Assembly (NCBI RefSeq): GCF_900142645.1
Contig: NZ_FRBP01000006.1
Span: forward strand, 124,001-188,000
Length of the DNA: 64,000 bases
Source of the DNA: Eubacterium callanderi
GTDB taxonomy: Bacteria > Bacillota > Clostridia > Eubacteriales > Eubacteriaceae
Direction of reading: 5' to 3'
Numbering within the stretch: position 1 is the stretch's first letter; every line of letters starts with the position of its first letter. Position numbers and translations under genes: made by a program. A model generated the notes under the pieces. The model did not search any database, had not been told where the DNA came from, and saw nothing but the letters and a program-made list of their open reading frames with translations. Positions 41,084 to 49,560 of the stretch are shown here, in pieces.

Positions 41084-42997
41084 TTAATCTAAAACCAGCG
41101 ATTTTTGGGCAATATTCTGAGCCAGACGATATTTAAATTCATCAATTTTCAGTGTTTCCTGCTCGCCGGTATCGCGGTTACGGATACTCAGACGTCCTGA
41201 TTCAACTTCCTTATCGCCAATAACCAGCATATATGGAATCTTCTGCATCTGTGCTTCACGAATACGATAACCAATTTTTTCATCCCTGAAATCTATTTCT
41301 ACACGAATACCTGCTTCTTCCAGTTTTGCAGCTATTTCTTTTGTAAAAGCGTCATGGGCATCAGATACCGGAATCAACTGTACCTGTACCGGAGCCAGCC
41401 AAAGCGGAAATTTTCCTGCAAAGTGTTCGATTAATATACCGAGGAAACGCTCAATGCTGCCGAAAATCGTACGGTGCAGGATAACCGGACGATGTTTCTC
41501 TCCATCACTGCCAACATAGGTTAAATCAAAACGTTCCGGCATCTGCATATCTAACTGGATTGTACCACACTGCCAGGTACGACCAATGCTGTCTTCCAGA
41601 TGGAAGTCAATCTTAGGACCATAAAAAGCACCGTCTCCCGGGTTCAGCTGATAATCCATCCCTTTGGCCTCAAGCGCTTCGCGCAGCGCATCTGTCGCGA
41701 CTTCCCAGTCTTCATCTTTACCAATGGCCTTCTCAGGCTTGGTAGAGAGCTCAACCTTATATTTAAAGCCAAAAATATCATAGATTTCATTGGCCAGATC
41801 GATGATTCCAATGACTTCATCCTTTACCTGATCCATGGTCAGGAAAATATGCGCATCATCCTGCGTAAAGGTACGAACACGCATAAGTCCATGAAGTGCA
41901 CCGTGAAGCTCATGGCGGTGTACCTGGCCCAGCTCGCCCATACGCAGTGGCAGTTCACGGTAGCTGTGCTGTCTTGTTTTGTAGACAAGCATACCGCCTG
42001 GGCAGTTCATTGGCTTGACAGCAAACTCCTGTCCATCTATTTCAGTAAAATACATATTTTCTTTATAGTTGTCCCAGTGGCCAGAGCGTCTCCACAGATC
42101 TGCGTTCAGCATAATCGGCGTCTTAATTTCTTTATAGCCCTTTTTCATATGCTCGCTGCGCCAGAAATTTTCAAGCTCATTACGCAGAACCATTCCCTTA
42201 GGATGGAAAAACGGGAAACCTGGTCCTTCTTCATGCATTGAGAAAAGATCTAGTTCTTTACCAAGTTTACGGTGATCACGTTTTTTTGCTTCTTCTAATC
42301 GCTGCAAATATTCATCAAGTTCTGATTTTTTCGGGAAAGCAATCCCGTAGACACGCTGAAGCATTTTGTTATTCGCGTCGCCATGCCAATAGGCACCCGC
42401 AAGACTCAAAAGCTTAAAAGCCTTGATCTGAGATGCATTTCGGATATGCGGTCCCGCACACAGATCCGCCCATTCCCCCTGTCCATAGAATGAAATAACT
42501 GCATCCTCCGGCAAATTGTTGATTAATTCGGTTTTATAGGTTTCCCCTTCTGCTTCTGCCCATTTCAGCGCATCCTCTCTGGATTTGGTATAATACTCAA
42601 TTTCCGGCGCTTCCTTAACAATTTTTTTCATTTCCTTTTCAATCTTTTCAAGATCTTCAGGGGTTAAGGTATGCTCTAAATCAATGTCATAGTAAAAACC
42701 ATTGTCAATAGCCGGACCGATGGTTAACTGCGCTTCAGGCCAGAGCCGCTTGATTGCCTGAGCCATAAGATGGGATGCAGAATGCCAGAAAGCATGCTTG
42801 CCGCCTTCAGAGTCAAAGGTCAATAAATTCAGTGTGCTGTCTTCCGTAATAGGTTTGCGGATATCCACCAGCTCGCCATTTAATTCACCGGCCATTGTGT
42901 TGCGCGCCAGACCTTCGCTGATATCCTTCGCTACATCATAAACAGTGATTCCAGGTTCATACTGTTTAACAGAACCGTCTTTTAAAGTTATGTTCAT
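41084..42997 (-). CDS. thrS: Threonyl-tRNA synthetase
   Basis: 637 aa: TGS domain (1-62), editing domain with HSASHLMAQAIKRL, class-II core with motif 2 (RMGELGQVHRHELHGALHGLMRVRTFTQDDAHIF) and motif 3 (PVILHRTIFGSIERFLGILIEH), and the C-terminal anticodon domain (PVQVQLIPVSDAH). GGAGGTAATC precedes the ATG. Controlled by a T-box upstream. Confidence 0.98.
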   Translation of the reverse strand: MNITLKDGSVKQYEPGITVYDVAKDISEGLARNTMAGELNGELVDIRKPITEDSTLNLLTFDSEGGKHAFWHSASHLMAQAIKRLWPEAQLTIGPAIDNGFYYDIDLEHTLTPEDLEKIEKEMKKIVKEAPEIEYYTKSREDALKWAEAEGETYKTELINNLPEDAVISFYGQGEWADLCAGPHIRNASQIKAFKLLSLAGAYWHGDANNKMLQRVYGIAFPKKSELDEYLQRLEEAKKRDHRKLGKELDLFSMHEEGPGFPFFHPKGMVLRNELENFWRSEHMKKGYKEIKTPIMLNADLWRRSGHWDNYKENMYFTEIDGQEFAVKPMNCPGGMLVYKTRQHSYRELPLRMGELGQVHRHELHGALHGLMRVRTFTQDDAHIFLTMDQVKDEVIGIIDLANEIYDIFGFKYKVELSTKPEKAIGKDEDWEVATDALREALEAKGMDYQLNPGDGAFYGPKIDFHLEDSIGRTWQCGTIQLDMQMPERFDLTYVGSDGEKHRPVILHRTIFGSIERFLGILIEHFAGKFPLWLAPVQVQLIPVSDAHDAFTKEIAAKLEEAGIRVEIDFRDEKIGYRIREAQMQKIPYMLVIGDKEVESGRLSIRNRDTGEQETLKIDEFKYRLAQNIAQKSLVLD

Positions 42998-43065
42998 AAG
43001 ATTACCTCCATAAAATTGTTACGTTAATATTGATTAAAAAAATATTTTTTCTGAATGGGACAAAA

Positions 43066-43310
43066 TATCAAAAACGTCCCATTGTCATAGACAATGGGAC
43101 GTTTATTACGCGGTTCCACCCAAATTGGTATACATGGTATACCCACTCTGATACTGATAACGGACAGTGCTCCGGTACTGCATTTGACAGCCAACTCGTG
43201 GGATGGTCTTCAGTTAAGGACCGGCTGCGGCAATTCCAGCACCATGCCTGCTCTCTGTAACCTTCATTTAACTTACTCTTCCCAGTCATCATCTTTAAAT
43301 GTTTAATTCA
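43066..43310 (-). promoter_or_regulatory. T-box leader of thrS
   Basis: T-box core GGGTGGAACCGCG at 43121-43109. The terminator is a perfect 15-bp stem AAACGTCCCATTGTC (43072-43086) with its complement (43090-43104). A likely threonine specifier ACC lies at 43207-43205. The gap 42998-43469 holds only this leader, its promoter and the start region of the DUF445 gene. Confidence 0.92.
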
Positions 43311-43317
43311 TACACAC

Positions 43318-43346
43318 AGTATACCCCTAAACACCAAAAGATTCAA
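43318..43346 (-). promoter_or_regulatory. thrS promoter
   Basis: Minus strand TTGAAT (43346-43341), 17-bp spacer, TATACT (43323-43318). Confidence 0.7.
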
Positions 43347-43469
43347 CACCTTTTTGAAAATATTGATGTAAATTTAAATGATTTTAAGTTAAACTTGAGG
43401 ATGGACATTTATAAGCGTCATCGTTATAATACTATAATAACCAATCATTCTATAAAGGAGCGATCATAA

Positions 43470-44366
43470 TTGGATCTACACTTTTTAATCGGCCCTTTGG
43501 TCGGTGCTGTTATCGGTCTTATCACCAACGGGATTGCCATACGCATGTTATTCCGGCCACTGAAGCCTGTCAAAATTTTAGGATGGACACTTCCCTTCAC
43601 GCCGGGGATCATTCCAAAAGAAAAACCGCGAATCGCAAAATCTGTGGGAGCTGTCATTGGATCTACATTAGTAAATGAAGAAGTTCTGAGCCGCGGACTC
43701 CTGTCGCAGGAAATGGATGATAAAATCAACAGCTATATCGATCATAAAATTGAGGCTTACAAAGACAGTCCCATGACCATTCGTGAAGTTATTATCCACT
43801 ATACCGATGAGGAAAAAACAGAAGCACTGGCGAATACAACCACTGAAAAGGCAACCGCACTGCTGTATCGTAAGGTATGCCAGATGGATGTCGGTGATAT
43901 GGTTGCCGATGCTGCGATGGATGAAATCAAGAATAATTCATTGTTTTCAGCTTTTTCTTTTATGGTCAGTGATAACACCATGATCGGTATCCGTGAAAAG
44001 CTCAAGGATACTGTCAACAACATGGTCTTTGAACGCGGTGAGGAAATGATCGGTAATCTTGTAGACCGCGAGAGCCATGAAATACTGGATTACAGCATGG
44101 CTGAGCTCTACGATCGTTTCGGCTCAAGTGTACCAAAGGTAAAAGAGAGTCTGCTTAAAGCCTATCACAATCTGGTCGAAAATAATTTATCCAAGGCACT
44201 CATCGCTTTGGATATTCCTCAACTGGTAGAAGACCAAATCAATGGTTTTGATGTGTTGGAGATGGAAAAAATCATTTTGAGTATCATGAAAAAAGAATTG
44301 AATGCCATCATATGGCTCGGCGGTCTGCTGGGTATGATTATGGGATTTATAATGAATTTTTTCTAA
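43470..44366 (+). CDS. DUF445 family membrane-anchored protein
   Basis: 298 aa, starting with LIGPLVGAVIGLITNGIAIRMLFRPLKP, the DUF445/YheB hallmark helix and loop, then TPGIIPKEKPRIAKSVGAVIGSTLVNEEVL and an amphipathic helical body, and ending with a second membrane helix (IIWLGGLLGMIMGFIMNFF). Function unknown. Start codon is TTG at 43470, supported by AAAGGAG at the right distance and by the family N-terminus. Confidence 0.85.
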   Translation: MDLHFLIGPLVGAVIGLITNGIAIRMLFRPLKPVKILGWTLPFTPGIIPKEKPRIAKSVGAVIGSTLVNEEVLSRGLLSQEMDDKINSYIDHKIEAYKDSPMTIREVIIHYTDEEKTEALANTTTEKATALLYRKVCQMDVGDMVADAAMDEIKNNSLFSAFSFMVSDNTMIGIREKLKDTVNNMVFERGEEMIGNLVDRESHEILDYSMAELYDRFGSSVPKVKESLLKAYHNLVENNLSKALIALDIPQLVEDQINGFDVLEMEKIILSIMKKELNAIIWLGGLLGMIMGFIMNFF

Positions 44367-44371
44367 ATTAA

Positions 44372-44408
44372 AAAACGGTTCTGGAAAAATACCAGAATCG
44401 TTTTCTAT
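44372..44408 (+). terminator. Terminator of the DUF445 gene
   Basis: AAAACGGTTCTGG (44372-44384), loop, CCAGAATCGTTTT (44392-44404, one G-U pair), then T-rich. Confidence 0.8.
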
Positions 44409-44456
44409 TGCTTTATTTTTTTCTAAAAGGGTATTTTAAAAGAAAACCGTTAAGGA

Positions 44457-46307
44457 GTGATCTCAATTTTAAAAGCCATTAAAAATTTCTTTAAGGCATT
44501 GCCCAGAGCATTGCCAGCCATTGTCTTCGGTTTGTTTCTTATGGGAACGGTTATTCTGCTTTTTGGCAGAAATAATGCGGTTATTGCTCTTGTTTTTCTT
44601 TTATACACGCAGACCATGGTTAAAACCCGACTGTCCGTTGTCAACATGCTGCTCGATTCTCTTTGGTTGGTTGGCTACGCCATTTTAGGGACTCTGGTCT
44701 CCATGCATTTTGCAGCACTGGTTATTATAGGATTTCTGCTGATTTTCTTTCTAATCTATGCCGATGCCAACGAATTTTTGAAAACAAACTATTACATCCC
44801 CGGGATGGCTTTTATTCTTGTACAGATCAGCCCCGGGACACTGAACGACCTTTTACCCCGTATCTTATCGCTTCTTTATTGTCTGGCCATCTGTATTGGA
44901 ATAAGTCTGCTGCTGCAAAAGCGTCAAAAGGCAGGTCCCTTCAATCCCCTTGTAAAGAAAGCACTCAGCTGCACAGGCGCCGGATTTATAGCGCTGGGTC
45001 AAGAAAGAAACTTCAAAGACGAGGCGGTTGGTAAAAAACTTGATGCTCTGTCGCTGAAGCTGAGCAGTAATATTTATCCCGCTGTTTTCAGACAAATGGG
45101 ACTGATGAATGGAAGCCAGAAGTATTCCTATGGCTTAATGCTCTGCCTTGAACAACTCGGACAGGTGCTGCAGTCCTTAAGTGTTTCTGTAAAAAAGTTT
45201 TCAGAAGTTGATCGGGCTCAATTCTCTGTTTTAGGTGAACGGATGGAGGCAGCAGCGGACCCCAAAGCACTGGCAGCAGATTTACAGGTATTCTTGAAAA
45301 ACTCCTCTCTGACATCCAACCAGCTGAATCAGGAATTGCTGCTGGTGCTGGAATCTCTTCGGGAACGCCTGCTGAACGACCGTCATTGCAGGGATCTCAA
45401 TACTTCCATTAAGCAGGGGCTGCAGTATAAAGCTTTTACACTGCGGCATCGGTTCAGCCTTGATTTTTTCCAGATGCGTTTCGCACTCCAGACCGCCGTC
45501 ATTGTCACAGTCTGTACCATCATCGCACACTTTATCCCTCATTGGTTTAATATCCCTCTTAATGAATGGCACGGTTACTGGATACCACTTATGGGGTATT
45601 TATCTTCCAGCATTTACATCCGTGACACACTAAAAAAAGCGGCTTATAAAGTGAGCGGCACAATTCTCGGAATGTTATTTTTTGTTCTTATCACACAATA
45701 TATTCCCGCCTCAATACGACTGCCACTCACCATTGCCGTCGGACTGGTTTTTATGCTGACCATAAAAAGTTCAATTGTCAGTACCATGATCAGTACACAG
45801 ATGACCTCCGTTATGTTTTTACCCCAGCTGGGCGTCATGGATCTGGTGCTATTTCGAGTATTTTGTGTTATCGGCGGTGTCTCTATCGCTGTACTTGGCG
45901 GGATTTTCATCTTTAGAACACGCAAACAGGATGTCTTCCGTTATGAGCTCACGAGTCTTTTTAAATCAGATTTATTTATTCTTTATAATCTGTGGAGTCT
46001 GGCTGAAAAGCAGAAGGCCGGTCCCTTGCTTTACGAAAATCTGTTAAATCTCCATCTGGTCAGTAATCAGCTGGAGAGCCTGTCAGGGGCACAAAAGCTC
46101 ATGCCAAAAGAGTCCTTTAAAAAAATAATGGATAAAAGCCGGCATTTTTTAGCGGTAGCTGTTCATTTGAGTATGTACTTAAGCTTAAAAGGCGTTTCTC
46201 CAGAAAAATGGCAACACATTAAAACTGAAATTCACATAGCTGGCGAGACACTTAAAAGGGCTTTTGAAACCACAAAGATTCCTTCAGAAAAAACTGGACA
46301 GGCTTGA
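44457..46307 (+). CDS. FUSC-family membrane protein
   Basis: About 616 aa. Two membrane blocks (residues 15-160 and 350-485) separated by a soluble helical region and followed by a soluble tail, the YccS/YhfK or aromatic-acid-exporter arrangement. WHGYWIPLMGYLSSSIYIRDTLKKAAYKVSGTILGMLFFVL is the FUSC signature. Probable efflux function. Start is unclear: the GTG at 44457 overlaps the only ribosome site (AAGGAG 44452-44457), so translation may begin a few codons later at a non-standard codon. Confidence 0.8.
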   Translation: MISILKAIKNFFKALPRALPAIVFGLFLMGTVILLFGRNNAVIALVFLLYTQTMVKTRLSVVNMLLDSLWLVGYAILGTLVSMHFAALVIIGFLLIFFLIYADANEFLKTNYYIPGMAFILVQISPGTLNDLLPRILSLLYCLAICIGISLLLQKRQKAGPFNPLVKKALSCTGAGFIALGQERNFKDEAVGKKLDALSLKLSSNIYPAVFRQMGLMNGSQKYSYGLMLCLEQLGQVLQSLSVSVKKFSEVDRAQFSVLGERMEAAADPKALAADLQVFLKNSSLTSNQLNQELLLVLESLRERLLNDRHCRDLNTSIKQGLQYKAFTLRHRFSLDFFQMRFALQTAVIVTVCTIIAHFIPHWFNIPLNEWHGYWIPLMGYLSSSIYIRDTLKKAAYKVSGTILGMLFFVLITQYIPASIRLPLTIAVGLVFMLTIKSSIVSTMISTQMTSVMFLPQLGVMDLVLFRVFCVIGGVSIAVLGGIFIFRTRKQDVFRYELTSLFKSDLFILYNLWSLAEKQKAGPLLYENLLNLHLVSNQLESLSGAQKLMPKESFKKIMDKSRHFLAVAVHLSMYLSLKGVSPEKWQHIKTEIHIAGETLKRAFETTKIPSEKTGQA

Positions 46308-46332
46308 ATCTCATTTCAAGAAAAGCTATAAT
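46304..46332 (+). promoter_or_regulatory. Promoter of TPP riboswitch-thiW
   Basis: TTGAAT (46304-46309, on the FUSC stop codon), 17-bp spacer, TATAAT (46327-46332). Confidence 0.75.
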
Positions 46333-46345
46333 AAAACAGAATCAT

Positions 46346-46431
46346 ACAGGGGGAGCTCGCCGCAGCGGGCTGAGAGGAGGCTTTGTCGCTTCGACCCACA
46401 ACCTGATTTGGATAATGCCAACGTAGGGACA
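46346..46431 (+). promoter_or_regulatory. TPP (THI-box) riboswitch
   Basis: Contains GGGGGAGC, GCTGAGAGGAGG, GACCCACAACCTGATTTGGA and TAATGCCAACGTAGGGA, the conserved cores of the thiamine pyrophosphate aptamer. It senses TPP and controls the terminator that follows. Confidence 0.97.
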
Positions 46432-46443
46432 GCATCGTATTTT

Positions 46444-46478
46444 ATGGGGTACGCCACGTAGGCGTATCCCATTTTTTT
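46444..46478 (+). terminator. TPP-controlled terminator
   Basis: ATGGGGTACGCC (46444-46455), loop ACGTA, GGCGTATCCCAT (46461-46472; one G-U pair), T-run. Confidence 0.92.
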
Positions 46479-46495
46479 GTCTGGAGGCTTCTATT

Positions 46496-47008
46496 ATGGA
46501 AAAAAATCGTACGCAAAAATTGACAGTGGCCGGCATTCTTATTGCTGTAGGGGTTGTCTGCTCACCCTTCAGTATTCCTTTGGGGGCGGCGCGCTGTTTT
46601 CCGGTTCAGCATATGGTCAATATTCTCTCAGCAGTATTCCTCGGTCCTTTTTATGGCGTTTCAATGGCTTTTATCACCAGTCTTATACGGGTAATGCTTG
46701 GAACCGGCAGCCTTCTGGCCTTCCCCGGAAGTATGTGCGGCGCGCTTCTCTGCGGTTTGGTGTTTCGCTATACTGAAAAGCTGGCTTTCACCTATCTTGG
46801 TGAACTTTTTGGCACCAGCATCCTCGGGGCACTTGCAGCTTATCCGATTGCGACTGTCGTCATGGGAAAGGAAGCAGCTCTGTTTGCCTATGTAATACCC
46901 TTTTTCATCAGCTGTATCGGCGGTGTTGTTCTTGGGGCCGTTCTGGTTGCGGCCGTTCAGAAAACCGGTGTTATGGACCATATTTTAAATGATAAATCCA
47001 GATCATAG
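46496..47008 (+). CDS. thiW: ECF transporter S component ThiW (thiamine precursor)
   Basis: 170 aa, five or six membrane helices: LTVAGILIAVGVVCSPFSIPLG and RCFPVQHMVNILSAVFLGPFYG are typical of ThiW, thought to import the hydroxyethylthiazole precursor with the shared ECF module. Riboswitch control supports the assignment. TGGAGG precedes the ATG. Confidence 0.92.
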   Translation: MEKNRTQKLTVAGILIAVGVVCSPFSIPLGAARCFPVQHMVNILSAVFLGPFYGVSMAFITSLIRVMLGTGSLLAFPGSMCGALLCGLVFRYTEKLAFTYLGELFGTSILGALAAYPIATVVMGKEAALFAYVIPFFISCIGGVVLGAVLVAAVQKTGVMDHILNDKSRS

Positions 47009-47047
47009 CAATAACGCTTCAAATTGGCTGCTACCTGTAATTAATAC

Positions 47048-47076
47048 TTGCACAGATGCATGAAATCGATTATAAT
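47048..47076 (+). promoter_or_regulatory. Promoter of a candidate small RNA
   Basis: TTGCAC (47048-47053), 17-bp spacer, TATAAT (47071-47076). Start of transcription would be near 47083. Confidence 0.7.
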
Positions 47077-47082
47077 ATAATA

Positions 47083-47179
47083 AATATCACATTGTAGTGA
47101 AGCTTACCATTTCACTACACCTGCTTTATACAGCAGAGCTTCATACCTTTTGCCGGGACCCGTAAAGGTCCCATTTTTT
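47083..47179 (+). ncRNA. Candidate ~95-nt structured RNA
   Basis: Between a good promoter and a terminator there is no ORF. Hairpins: TGTAGTGAA/TTCACTACA (47093-47101, 47111-47119), CTGCT/AGCAG (47121-47125, 47132-47136), and a possible long-range pairing GAAGC/GCTTC (47099-47103, 47138-47142). The terminator GGGACC/GGTCCC (47155-47160, 47167-47172) ends in TTTTTT. ACCTTT (47145-47150) could instead pair with AAAGGT (47164-47169), excluding the terminator. This suggests a small RNA or an unassigned switch. In the rest of the gap (47180-47477) I see only a weak promoter for the next gene. Confidence 0.6.
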
Positions 47180-47477
47180 ATGCTGTCATTTTTAAAGTTT
47201 CTTTAAGTCCCCTCTGTGTTTAGCAAACACTATTGATCTCCACGCTGACCAGGCTATTCTCTTCCAAAATTCAGTAGCATAAAACTCGTCGATGTTGTGA
47301 CATGATAGACCTCTAGTAGTACCAGTGAATGAATTCATTATTTCCGACTTTGTCGGCTTTGTCAAGATTTTTAAAAAGAGACTGCTTATCTATAATGACA
47401 GAACCGAATAAATAAATATTGCTTTTTTCGCCTTTGTGATATAATGCTATCATTAGATTACATAAAAGGAGCACTTC

Positions 47478-48284
47478 GTGAAAAAGGATAAGACATCAAA
47501 AGAAAAATCTGTTAAAAATATTCAGGAAAACAAGGGGAAATTTCTGCTGTACTTGCTGTTGAGAGCCCTGGTTCTTGTTGTAATGATCGCTCAGATTATA
47601 AATAAAAATTGGGATAATGTGTTCCTATGTGTATTTACACTGGTTTTATTTATGATACCTTCTTTTGTAGATAAAGAGCTGCACATCAAGATGCCTACTA
47701 CGTTAGAGGTTATTATTCTTCTTTTTATCTTTTCGGCTGAAATCCTTGGTGAAATTCAGGAATATTACCTCATTTTCGACCATTGGGATGCAATGCTGCA
47801 TACTATTAACGGCTTTCTGATGGCCGCAATTGGCTTTTCACTTATCGATATTCTTAACGAGAATGAAAATTTCAGCCTCAGCCTGTCCCCCATCTTTGTG
47901 GCAGTTTTTGCGTTTTGCTTTTCGATGACGATCGGTGTTTTATGGGAATTTTTTGAATTTGCAGCGGATTGGTTTTTTCATACGGATATGCAGAAAGATA
48001 CCATTATCCACAGTATCAGCTCGGTGATTTTTAATCCTGAAGGTAAAAATGTCGCGGTCACCATTCCAATCGAGAGTGTAGTTGTTAATGGACAAACATG
48101 GAATTATGGCGGTTACATTGACATTGGCTTGATTGATACCATGTCCGATCTCTTTGTTAACTTTATCGGAGCAGTCGTCTTTTCAATCTTTGGTCTGTTT
48201 TACATTAAAGGACGTGGTAAGGGAACCTTTGTAAAACGCTTTATGCCAAAACTGAAAAAGTATAACAAAAAAAGTCCTGAATAG
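47478..48284 (+). CDS. Polytopic membrane protein, YjdF/DUF2238-like
   Basis: 268 aa: basic N-terminus, then six or seven hydrophobic helices (from FLLYLLLRALVLVVMIAQII). DHWDAMLHTINGFLMAAIGFSLIDIL and SMTIGVLWEFFEFAADWFF carry conserved His, Asp and Glu inside or near the membrane, as in the YjdF/DUF2238 group. Function unknown. GTG start with AAAGGAGC upstream. Confidence 0.75.
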   Translation: MKKDKTSKEKSVKNIQENKGKFLLYLLLRALVLVVMIAQIINKNWDNVFLCVFTLVLFMIPSFVDKELHIKMPTTLEVIILLFIFSAEILGEIQEYYLIFDHWDAMLHTINGFLMAAIGFSLIDILNENENFSLSLSPIFVAVFAFCFSMTIGVLWEFFEFAADWFFHTDMQKDTIIHSISSVIFNPEGKNVAVTIPIESVVVNGQTWNYGGYIDIGLIDTMSDLFVNFIGAVVFSIFGLFYIKGRGKGTFVKRFMPKLKKYNKKSPE

Positions 48285-48294
48285 GACTTTTTTT
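48266..48294 (+). terminator. Terminator of the YjdF-like gene
   Basis: AAAAAAGTCCT and AGGACTTTTTT pair over a 4-base loop; the stop codon lies within the hairpin. Confidence 0.88.
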
Positions 48295-48381
48295 ATCGCA
48301 ATAAATCTATATTTTTTCTTAATCATTAAATTCAGCTTTACGAAGATACATTTCTTGTCCTCCGGTTTTTTAATTTCAGGA

Positions 48382-48945
48382 TTATCTTATCTTTTCCGCT
48401 TTCTTTTTATTCAATTTCAACGATATTCCTTTTTCTTCCGCCATGGTCTGAAACAGCCTGACAACCTGTTTAGCGCTCTCTTTTATTGGTGTCTCGCCGG
48501 TAATTTTTTCTTTTATCTGTGCCATCACACTTTTTAAATCTTCAAGTTCTAAAAGGTTCACAGCTGTACAGTAAAAGGTTTTCCGTCTGCCGTCATTATA
48601 ATGCTCTAAAAGATAACGCAGAATTTCAATCTTTTCATTCAGCATTATCTTATAGTTTTCCAGGCCGTCATGCTCAGCCTTTTGAAAATCCTTTAGCACG
48701 TGGCGGTATGTAATAAAGCTGTCGTATGGACTGACAGCCTTATAGCGTTCACAGGGATAATCTCTGCATTGAAAGCAGAATTCGACATTGTCATGTTCCT
48801 GGCCGCATCTCTTAATCGCACAGGAATGATGTCCTTTTCCTCCGCAGCCGGGACAACCGGATTCTCTCACATGGTACATAGGACACAGGCCACAGTTAAG
48901 ACCACACATAGAAAATTGTGGATATGCTCGTTCATTTTTTACCAT
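48382..48945 (-). CDS. DUF3795 cysteine-rich protein
   Basis: 187 aa. The first 70 residues contain ten cysteines in the DUF3795 pattern (CGLNCGLCPMY, GCPGCGGKG, CFQCRDYPCERY), likely binding zinc or an iron-sulfur cluster. The rest is charged and helical. AAAGGAGC precedes the ATG. Function unknown; the family is common in anaerobes. Confidence 0.8.
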   Translation of the reverse strand: MVKNERAYPQFSMCGLNCGLCPMYHVRESGCPGCGGKGHHSCAIKRCGQEHDNVEFCFQCRDYPCERYKAVSPYDSFITYRHVLKDFQKAEHDGLENYKIMLNEKIEILRYLLEHYNDGRRKTFYCTAVNLLELEDLKSVMAQIKEKITGETPIKESAKQVVRLFQTMAEEKGISLKLNKKKAEKIR

Positions 48946-48981
48946 TTAGCTTTGCTCCTTTAGATTTTCCATTATTTTCAC

Positions 48982-49467
48982 CTATATTCCGGCGCCGTTT
49001 ATATTTTCAGCCTTTTCAGTGCTGGCCCGATAAATTCTGGAGGATTCTCCCCAGGGATGGTAGCCAGTGCCAATATACTCATAACCATAATGCTCATAAA
49101 ATCCAACAAGGTCTGTACAGACATAGAGATAAGAATACCCAGCCTTCCCGGCGTCTTTGCGCGCTCTTTCGAGCAGGCGCCATGCATAGGCATGCCCTCT
49201 GTATTTCTCTTCAATATAAACAGAACATACCCAGGGCCATAGATCCATACGGCTAACAAAATCATTGGTAATCATTCCAGCTCCGCCGATAATCTTATCA
49301 TTCTCAAGCAAAAGATACCAACGCGGCAGCGGCGATTCTGTTGTAAGTCCATGAACAATACAGTCCTCATAAATCATTTTACTGCGCTCTGTTGCCCACC
49401 GGCCTTGAAAAAAATTGATGGCGGCTTGTGTATATACAGGCTCTTCCCTCAATGATATGACTCTCAT
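48982..49467 (-). CDS. GNAT-family N-acetyltransferase
   Basis: 161 aa with the acetyl-CoA site CSVYIEEKYRGHAYAWRLLERA and the C-terminal FYEHYGYEYIG strand-helix. Substrate unknown. AGGAGG upstream. It stands between the asr terminator and the DUF3795 gene. Confidence 0.88.
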   Translation of the reverse strand: MRVISLREEPVYTQAAINFFQGRWATERSKMIYEDCIVHGLTTESPLPRWYLLLENDKIIGGAGMITNDFVSRMDLWPWVCSVYIEEKYRGHAYAWRLLERARKDAGKAGYSYLYVCTDLVGFYEHYGYEYIGTGYHPWGESSRIYRASTEKAENINGAGI

Positions 49468-49510
49468 GCTTCTACCTCCTGTTTATCGATTACCCTTATC
49501 TTAACACAGA

Positions 49511-49541
49511 AAGAGACGCGGGACAAATACCCGCGCCTCTT
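49511..49541 (-). terminator. Terminator of yeiH-asrABC
   Basis: On the minus strand AGAG-G-CGCGGG pairs with CCCGCG-T-CTCT over a 7-base loop, followed by TTTCTG; about 20 bases after the asrC stop. Confidence 0.7.
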
Positions 49542-49560
49542 ATACTGAGATTTCAAATTC

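Noticed and set aside
44457-47008. FUSC gene as part of a thiamine operon with thiW
   Set aside because: A separate promoter, TPP riboswitch and terminator lie between the two genes.
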